In this document: in pieces, positions 58,680 through 64,000 of the stretch
Position numbering within the stretch: the stretch's first letter is position 1
Layout of the letters: each line of letters begins with the position of its first letter
Assembly (NCBI GenBank): GCA_949775045.1
Contig: OX459095.1
Coordinates: 34,462,768 to 34,526,767, forward strand
Reading direction: 5' to 3'
Length of the DNA: 64,000 bases
Origin: Metridium senile
Lineage: Eukaryota > Cnidaria > Anthozoa > Actiniaria > Metridiidae
Position numbers and translations under genes: made by a program
Notes under the pieces: generated by a model
The model's input: only the letters and a program-made list of their open reading frames with translations
What the model was told of the DNA's origin: nothing
The model's database searches: none

Positions 58680-61600
58680 ATGTTTTTCGTTCCTGTTCGA
58701 TTTCATCACTTGATTGCTTCCAAAACTAAGCTTATTTCACTTGCCACAAATGTACGTATAACGCTAGCCATGGCTCAAGACTCAAGACCTTTCGTTGTAG
58801 AATATGCACCTCAAGGCAGAGCTAAATGTAAAACATGTAAACAGCAGATAGAGAAGACAACAGCAAGAATCGGAAAGGTGGTTTCCAACCCGTTCAGTGA
58901 GGATGGAGGTTTGATGAAGCAGTGGTACCACATAAGATGTATTTTTGACTCGTTAAGTAGAGCAAGATCAACTACTACAAAGATTAAAAGTACAAATGAC
59001 TTGGATGGATTTGATGATATGAAAGATGATGACAAGAAAATTATACAAGACTTTATTGGGGCCTCAGGTATTAGCTTTAGACTCATGCGCTGAAATCATT
59101 TATAAACTACAAACATTTACCATAAACCTAGTACCATTTAGCTCTTATTGATAAGTTTTGCACGCTTCAGGTGTTTGTACTCTATTTTTTTATAGTTTTA
59201 AGCTTATATTTTTTTACGGTGTTACAAATTTCTTTAAGGTAGTCGTACCTATTATCGCGCACATCCTATTATCGTGCTTTTCGTAAAAGATAATATATGT
59301 CTTCTATTCTGCGTAAAAGTTTATTGCAAAAAGTGTACCAAAAAAGTTGGTTGCAATAGTATAAGCAGCCTTAATTATTTTAATTAATTTTGAAGCAGTT
59401 TTTTAGAAGATATATATTATTTTTTTACGAAAAGCACGATAACGCAGCCTATACTAGTTTACTCGCTAATTTCCGTTTAAATATTTATTTTGTTTTTCCA
59501 TTCTTTATAAATGTATTTTGTTAGGTTCAGGTAACACATCCAAATCTCCATCCAAACAATCTCCTGCCAAAAAGAAAGTTCAAGCAACTTTACCTTTCAG
59601 TCCACCAAAGGGACCTTCATCTACTAGAACACTAACCACTGATGCTAGTTCATCCACATTGGCTGGGAGTGCATCATCGTCCAAAGGTTTGTATGACTAT
59701 GACGCAAGGTATTGTAGTCTTGCTGCCCGGGGGGGGGGGGGGGACTCCCTCCAAAAATTGATAGGGGTGCTCGACGGACGGTTTTGAAAATGACCCTAAA
59801 AGGTACGCATAAATATACTCAGATAGTGATTTCAGACCCTAAAAGGTACAACCACATTAAAACAAATTTCAATATGTATAATCGTAAGTTCAAAAACTGA
59901 CCCTAAAAGGTACGGTGCCAGTTCGAGACCCTAAAAGGTACGCAAGGGTCTTATTTTCGACCCTAAAAGGTCCGTCGAGCACCCCTATCCATTTTCTAAG
60001 GGGGTCCCCCCCAGTTCTGGCTGCTCATCCAAGCCAGGACTATATCCCTTTTGACTCCAATACACATGAATAAGGTACTCGGGTTTCTCTTCTGGATGTG
60101 ACGTACAAGAGTTTCATTTAACATGAGCTATGTTAAGAGGTCTAAATCATATTTTTGTGACTAGAAATTAGTTTTTTACCTTTCAATTTTCTGCTGTATA
60201 TGCATTGGTTCGTGATTCATGAATCTGACTTAAATTTGTATGTGATACGTGAATATCATAAATATCATTCAGTGACATGTCATGTAATAGTCCTTATCAC
60301 AGTCCTTGTCAATCAACCTCAGCCTCAATTGTGTATAAAATATTCTTTAGAATTTGACTACAGCCCTTGGAATTTTGATGTTTCATTTGCTTCATTCCTT
60401 AAATTACTGTGAGCTATAGTCAAATTCTAAAGAAGATTGAGGCTGAGGTTGATCGACTAGAACCGTGAAAAGGACTATTGTTTCTCTTTGTTAAGGGTTC
60501 TTTAATTACTTCCACAATTAAATTATTTAAATTAAATTATTCATATTTCTTAAAAGTAAAATAAAATTACAGTAATTCTTTTGTATTTATGTATCCCGGG
60601 GGAAGGGGAAGGGGTACTCTGTTTTTACAAGTGGGAGGAATATCAGCAGCCAATTATAATGAAAAACTATGCATAAATTAAAAGAGCTGTTAATTAAAGG
60701 CTTGTTAATTTCAACCCCTTAAATTAAAGATGACTGTGTGGTGTTCTTGGCAGCTAAGTTTTTTTTAGTAACAAAGTAAAAATGACCCTTACAGGTCATC
60801 TCATCCATCAACATCAGCATCAATAGTGTGTGATATAATATATTCTTTAGAATATATTATAAAATACATGAATAATTAATAAGAATTTTACAAAAGAAAT
60901 CACATCTGTGATGAGTTCTGTAAATCTCATACAGATTTCATCCTGACTTGCATAAGTTTTAACTTGAATTTTCTCAGCCACATGAATTTTCTCATGTACA
61001 ATCTTATATCTTGACAATTTAAGTAAAATATGAAAGAACTAAAGTTTGACTTTCAAAAGCACTATACAATATTCGCATTGCATACAGATGGGTCGCTCAT
61101 ATTGTATATATTACTTATAAGTATATTTTCATCCATTACTAGATCTTCCATCAACAAGCAAACAAAGCAAAGATGACTCCTTTCGTGAGTTCAGGCGACT
61201 ATGTACCATGTTGGCAGGTGAACCAAGCTATAATGCAAAAACCCAAATCATTGCAGACTTCATCAAGAAAGGGACATCACAAGGTAAATATTAAATAAAC
61301 CACTTTTTGAAAGTCACAATCTTATAGTGTCTTACTAATAATTCATTTCACAGTTCTTGTCAATCAACCCTAGTCTCTATTAGCCCTTGGCTATGCACTG
61401 CATTCTGGGACTGTTGTAGAGGAGCCTACAAAAACATTGCCGCTAAAGACCGCTAAACCCTTAGAGTGAATGTTGAAATATTGAGAGGAAATACGATCAT
61501 TTGAAGTCAGAAGAAAAAGATATTCCTTGAGCAGAACCACCAAAGGCATTACAGCTGTGCTTGAAAGCTATTTTGAAACACTGGCGCCTAGAAGCGCAAA

Positions 61601-63633
61601 ATTATCCAGTAATCGAACGATATTCCTATTCAATAAATTTCTTGGAGCTGTAGTAGAATTCTAAACAATATACTAAACGTTATCGAGGCTGGGGTTGATG
61701 GACGAGAACTGTAAGAAGGTGTATTGCGTAGACCCATACTCGTGTACTACCACTTACATGGAATATTTTAACATAACACTGCTCACATGCTGATTTAAGC
61801 AGAAGGAGGAAAACTGGAGAACCCGGAGAAAAACCCTAGTGCCAGCATGTATATCCCAGGTTGAGCATCTTGTTAAGATCTGGTAAGATCATCTTACTAA
61901 ATCTTACTAAAACCTTGGCAAGTAAATGTTTTTAAAGGATCTTGGAAAGAATTAAATCTTGGCAGAAACTTGAAAAGTCATGCAAGTTCTTGCAGATTGA
62001 GGGTTACATGCCAAGATCTTGTAAGATCATGCCTGGATCTTGCCAGGATCTTGCATGATCTTACATGGATCTTGGTAAGATGCTCAACCTGGGGAATGCC
62101 AGTGTGCATGAAGTACATGTATATAAATCAAAAGATAATGATAATAAATTGGAATTTATATAGGATGCCGGGAGGGAATGGGTACTCAGTACTCAGCCAG
62201 CATCACTGATGGGAATCTCAAACCCTGACTTGGTTCCAGAGCAAATATAATGCTAATATTGCCTGTACCCAATGTTAAACCACCCCCTCCCCATTCACTC
62301 ACAGATTGGATGCTAATCAGAAAAACATTAGTTGTGATAATTATGCTATCCATCTTACAGATCAGTACACTGGAGATCTGTATCTACTAGCCAAGCTATT
62401 GTTACCGTCAGTACATAAAAGAGTGTTTAACCTTCAAAGCAAACAGCTTGTCAAATTGTTTAGTCAGGTTGGTATTATTGTCAAATAGAATACAGTTGTC
62501 AATGGTTGATGTAAACTATCTAACTTGGGATTGGATGTTGTACAAAAATGTGTATTTATATTGTTTATAATTAGAGGGACATCTTGGATTGGCTGAAGTG
62601 ATAATTTACTGTTCTTATACTATATATTATTGAACTCAAAGTGCATAAAAAACTCTAAAGAGATACCTTTCTTAAACTGTAGATCCTTGGAAGTGATCTT
62701 GATGAAATGATAACTGACTTAGAGAAGGTTAGTCATTTTGTACAATAAATAACAGAGTAGCAAAGTATGCTCTCAGGGGGGAGGTAATACCATTATATTT
62801 GCTACACAGGTATATGCATTGCGTAACTGCATATTTTTTCTTTGATAGAGTATGAATTTTTACTTTTTACTCTCGAGTGTCAGGTTTTCATATAATATAC
62901 AGTATGAGTGACTGATCTGTATGGGATTTACAGTGGCAAGTTGCAGACGAGCCATTGTATATCTCGTACAGATCAGTTAGTTCATTCATATTTTACTAAT
63001 TAAAATGAAGACAAAAAATAAATGTGGCTGAGAAAATTCAAGTTGAAACCTATGCAAATCAGAATGAATCTATAAGAGATTTACAGTGCCTGTCATGAAC
63101 ATAAATTTCTTTTGTCAAATTCTCATGAATAATTCATGAGTTTTATAATGCTCTGTTTTACAGGTATTTAAGTCTACTCAAAGCTACACATATTGGAAAG
63201 AAGTCGAAACAAGTGTGAGGCTCTCACTCCAATTCAAAAGGCGTACACTAAATATAACCAAGAGGATAAATATTGTAAATAGAACAAATTTTAGTGAAAC
63301 CACATATATACATATGGAGGGGACTAGCACACAACACCAAAATCATGATGACTTTAGTTTTGGAGTTTTGAGATATAAATAGTTCTCTTTGTATGCTAGT
63401 TTGTTGGTAGGCAAATATTTTTGGTGGTGAGTTTGTGGCGGAGAGTCCATCTGTATGCAAGTTGACCAGTTAACCCTGTGCATGATCAGTCTACGGTATA
63501 TCCATTAAAACTTTGAGAGAAAATTTATTTTTGTTTTGTTTTGCAGGGCGATGTAGCTGAAACTATCAGCGACTTTTTTGAAAGCAGCACTAAATGTAAA
63601 CCATCGAAGAAAAGTATTCTGACCAATCAAGAG
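58680..63633 (+). CDS. LIG3: DNA ligase III, 5' part (six exons in window)
   Basis: Exons 58680-59067, 59525-59686, 61143-61283, 62361-62467, 62683-62727 and 63547-63633; junctions canonical, phases agree; about 310 residues, and the gene continues past the right edge. LIG3 seals nicks in base-excision and single-strand-break repair in nucleus and mitochondria. Exon 1 holds the PARP-type zinc finger (CKTCKQQIEK ... KQWYHIRCIFDSLSRARSTT, with C-C-H-C ligands). Exon 2 is a Ser/Lys-rich linker. Exons 3-6 begin the DNA-binding domain: REFRRLCTMLAGEPSYNAKT, LLAKLLLPSVHKRVFNLQSK, SDLDEMITDLEK and GDVAETISDFFE, all close to vertebrate LIG3. The catalytic KYDGER core is not yet reached. The first ATG gives a 30-residue basic leader; a second ATG at 58770 matches the nuclear start. 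Confidence 0.94.
58770..58772 (+). promoter_or_regulatory. LIG3: internal start codon for nuclear LIG3
   Basis: Context TAGCCATGGC has G at -3 and G at +4, a strong initiation context. The first ATG at 58680 (TCCGATGT) has C at -3 and T at +4, which is weak. Leaky scanning would give both a leader-bearing mitochondrial form and a nuclear form starting MAQDSRPF. Confidence 0.7.
59244..59456. mobile_element. fold-back MITE in LIG3 intron 1
   Basis: ATTATCGTGCTTTTCGTAAA and TTTACGAAAAGCACGATAAC are inverted arms, extended by ATAATATATGTCTTCT and AGAAGATATATATTAT. Confidence 0.75.
59729..60015. mobile_element. MITE with poly-G/GGGACTCCC ends
   Basis: CCCGGGGG...GACTCCCTCC with ATAGGGGTGCTCGACGGAC at the left, and GTCCGTCGAGCACCCCTAT with GGGGGTCCCCCCAG at the right. 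The interior repeats GACCCTAAAAGGTACG five times. In LIG3 intron 2. The end style and CCCTAAAAGG core resemble 52739-53063. Confidence 0.85.
60286..60478. mobile_element. inverted-repeat element, family M4, copy 2
   Basis: CAATCAACCTCAGCCTCAAT with TCTTTAGAATTTGACTA at the left, and TAGTCAAATTCTAAAGA with TTGAGGCTGAGGTTGATCGA at the right. In LIG3 intron 2. A partial relative (CATCAACATCAGCATCAAT) lies near 60807. Confidence 0.8.
60880..61000. repeat. dispersed repeat family R1, further copy
   Basis: ATGAATAATTAATAAGAATT and CATCCTGACTTGCATAAGTT match the copy inside the large transposon in the same orientation and the copies at 5.4 and 63.0 kb inverted. In LIG3 intron 2. Confidence 0.7.
61359..61722. 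mobile_element. inverted-repeat element, family M4, copy 3
   Basis: GTTCTTGTCAATCAACCCTA and TCGAGGCTGGGGTTGATGGA followed by CGAGAAC are inverted; the interior is unrelated. In LIG3 intron 3. Confidence 0.65.
61855..62093. mobile_element. MITE with CCCAGGTTGAGCATCTT ends
   Basis: Ends are exact inverses (AAGATGCTCAACCTGGG at the right). The interior is a cloud of GATCTT/AAGATC motifs in both orientations. In LIG3 intron 3. Confidence 0.85.
62890..63155. repeat. dispersed repeat family R1, copy in LIG3 intron 5
   Basis: GAGAAAATTCAAGTTGAAAC then CTATGCAAATCAGAATGA, ending TTCATGAGTTTTATAATG, parallel to the copy at 5390-5520. ACTGATCTGTA and TACAGATCAGT near 62910 and 62973 form an inverted pair upstream. 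Confidence 0.65.
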
Positions 63634-63768
63634 GTAATATTTGAATGTCTAGGTAGATTGGTCACTCAGACAAAATCACAATGAAATTGCCATTTATAAT
63701 GAGGGGGATATTTGTATGCAGATGACCAGTGGGAGGCTTTGGTTGCATCAGTCAAGATTGTTGCTACT

Positions 63769-63810
63769 ACAGTTGAACCTCGCCTTAAAGGCCAACCGCT
63801 TAATACAATA
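63769..63810 (+). repeat. pogo/Tigger-like element end, weak
   Basis: ACAGTTGAACCTCGCCTTAA resembles the terminal repeat of pogo-type elements (CAGT-GAACCTCG-TTA). No matching second end is inside the window. Confidence 0.3.
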
Positions 63811-63879
63811 AATCAAACGGTAAATCTCATTCTATACAAGCAGAGGCAACATTTTTCATCATACATGCATACATGTACC

Positions 63880-64000
63880 GACGTGCAGCCACTGGAAAAA
63901 GTAATCTCTTCAAGCAGGGAATGAGATTTACTGTTGGTTTTAACAGTACAGTATTCAGCAGCCAATCAATCAAGCATTTTTGGATCACTCGGTCAAACTC
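63880..64000. mobile_element. family M3 element, copy 2, cut by the window edge
   Basis: TCTTCAAGCAGGGAATGAGA and GCATTTTTGGATCACTCGGT match 34725-34810 of the LARS1 intron 5 copy (CTTCTAGCAGGCAATGAGAT, CCATTTTGGATCACTAGGCA). Confidence 0.65.

Noticed and set aside
63163..63217. VFKSTQSYTYWKEVETSV after a TTTTACAG acceptor as a LIG3 exon
   Set aside because: LIG3 exons 5 and 6 join directly (DLEK|GDVAETI) as in the vertebrate protein, leaving no room for it.
63719..63830. DDQWEALVASVKIVATTVEP as LIG3 exon 7
   Set aside because: The AG before it is in the wrong phase for exon 6, similarity to LIG3 is weak, and the region includes a pogo-like repeat end. The true exon may lie beyond the window.

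Overview
This is eukaryotic genomic DNA: AT-rich, with intron-split genes, canonical GT/AG junctions and a very high load of small repeats. The best guess is a cnidarian, probably an anthozoan. The reasons are an intronless class A GPCR, marine-invertebrate-type LINE and Penelope-like debris, many miniature inverted-repeat elements, and a cytosolic leucyl-tRNA synthetase with an in-frame mitochondrial-type leader (Cnidaria are known to have lost most mitochondrial aminoacyl-tRNA synthetases). No species is claimed.

Layout. (1) 50.4 kb down to 3.9 kb, minus strand: 22 exons of cytosolic leucyl-tRNA synthetase (LARS1), from the start codon through the CP1 editing domain into the catalytic core. 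The KMSKS half was not found and presumably lies left of the window. Its last visible intron (4010-21593) contains a complete single-exon rhodopsin-family GPCR on the opposite strand (13516-14541). (2) 38437-50092: an 11.66-kb DNA transposon inserted in LARS1 intron 1. It has 6-bp flanking repeats TATTCA, terminal inverted repeats that I read as identical over about 230 bp, subterminal arrays in mirror orientation, and two divergent genes: a 976-residue DDE-type transposase-like protein ending in a CXC zinc domain and a SANT-like segment, and a 515-residue, three-exon P-loop protein of DUF3987 type. (3) 50286-50507: a short bidirectional promoter between LARS1 and NUDCD2. (4) 50507-54112: NUDCD2, four exons. 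(5) 55181-57682: a DELE1-like Sel1-repeat protein, three exons. (6) 58680 to the right edge: the 5' part of DNA ligase III (LIG3), with a PARP-type zinc finger and two in-frame start codons that predict mitochondrial and nuclear forms, as known for vertebrate LIG3.

The host genes are housekeeping: translation (LARS1), a NudC-type cochaperone (NUDCD2), mitochondrial stress signalling (DELE1) and DNA repair (LIG3). Three of the four have N termini that look mitochondrial.

The rest is mostly repeats: long microsatellites ((CAGA)n, (TAAAA)n, (ATC)n, (TTATTG)n), minisatellites of 15, 26, 43 and 86 bp, at least 20 miniature inverted-repeat elements (several flanked by TTAA or close variants), four fragments of LINE reverse-transcriptase C-termini, and several hammerhead-ribozyme-like motifs of the kind carried by Penelope-like elements. 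The strongest candidate for an undescribed system is the 11.66-kb transposon that combines a CXC-domain transposase with a DUF3987 P-loop protein and long subterminal repeat arrays.
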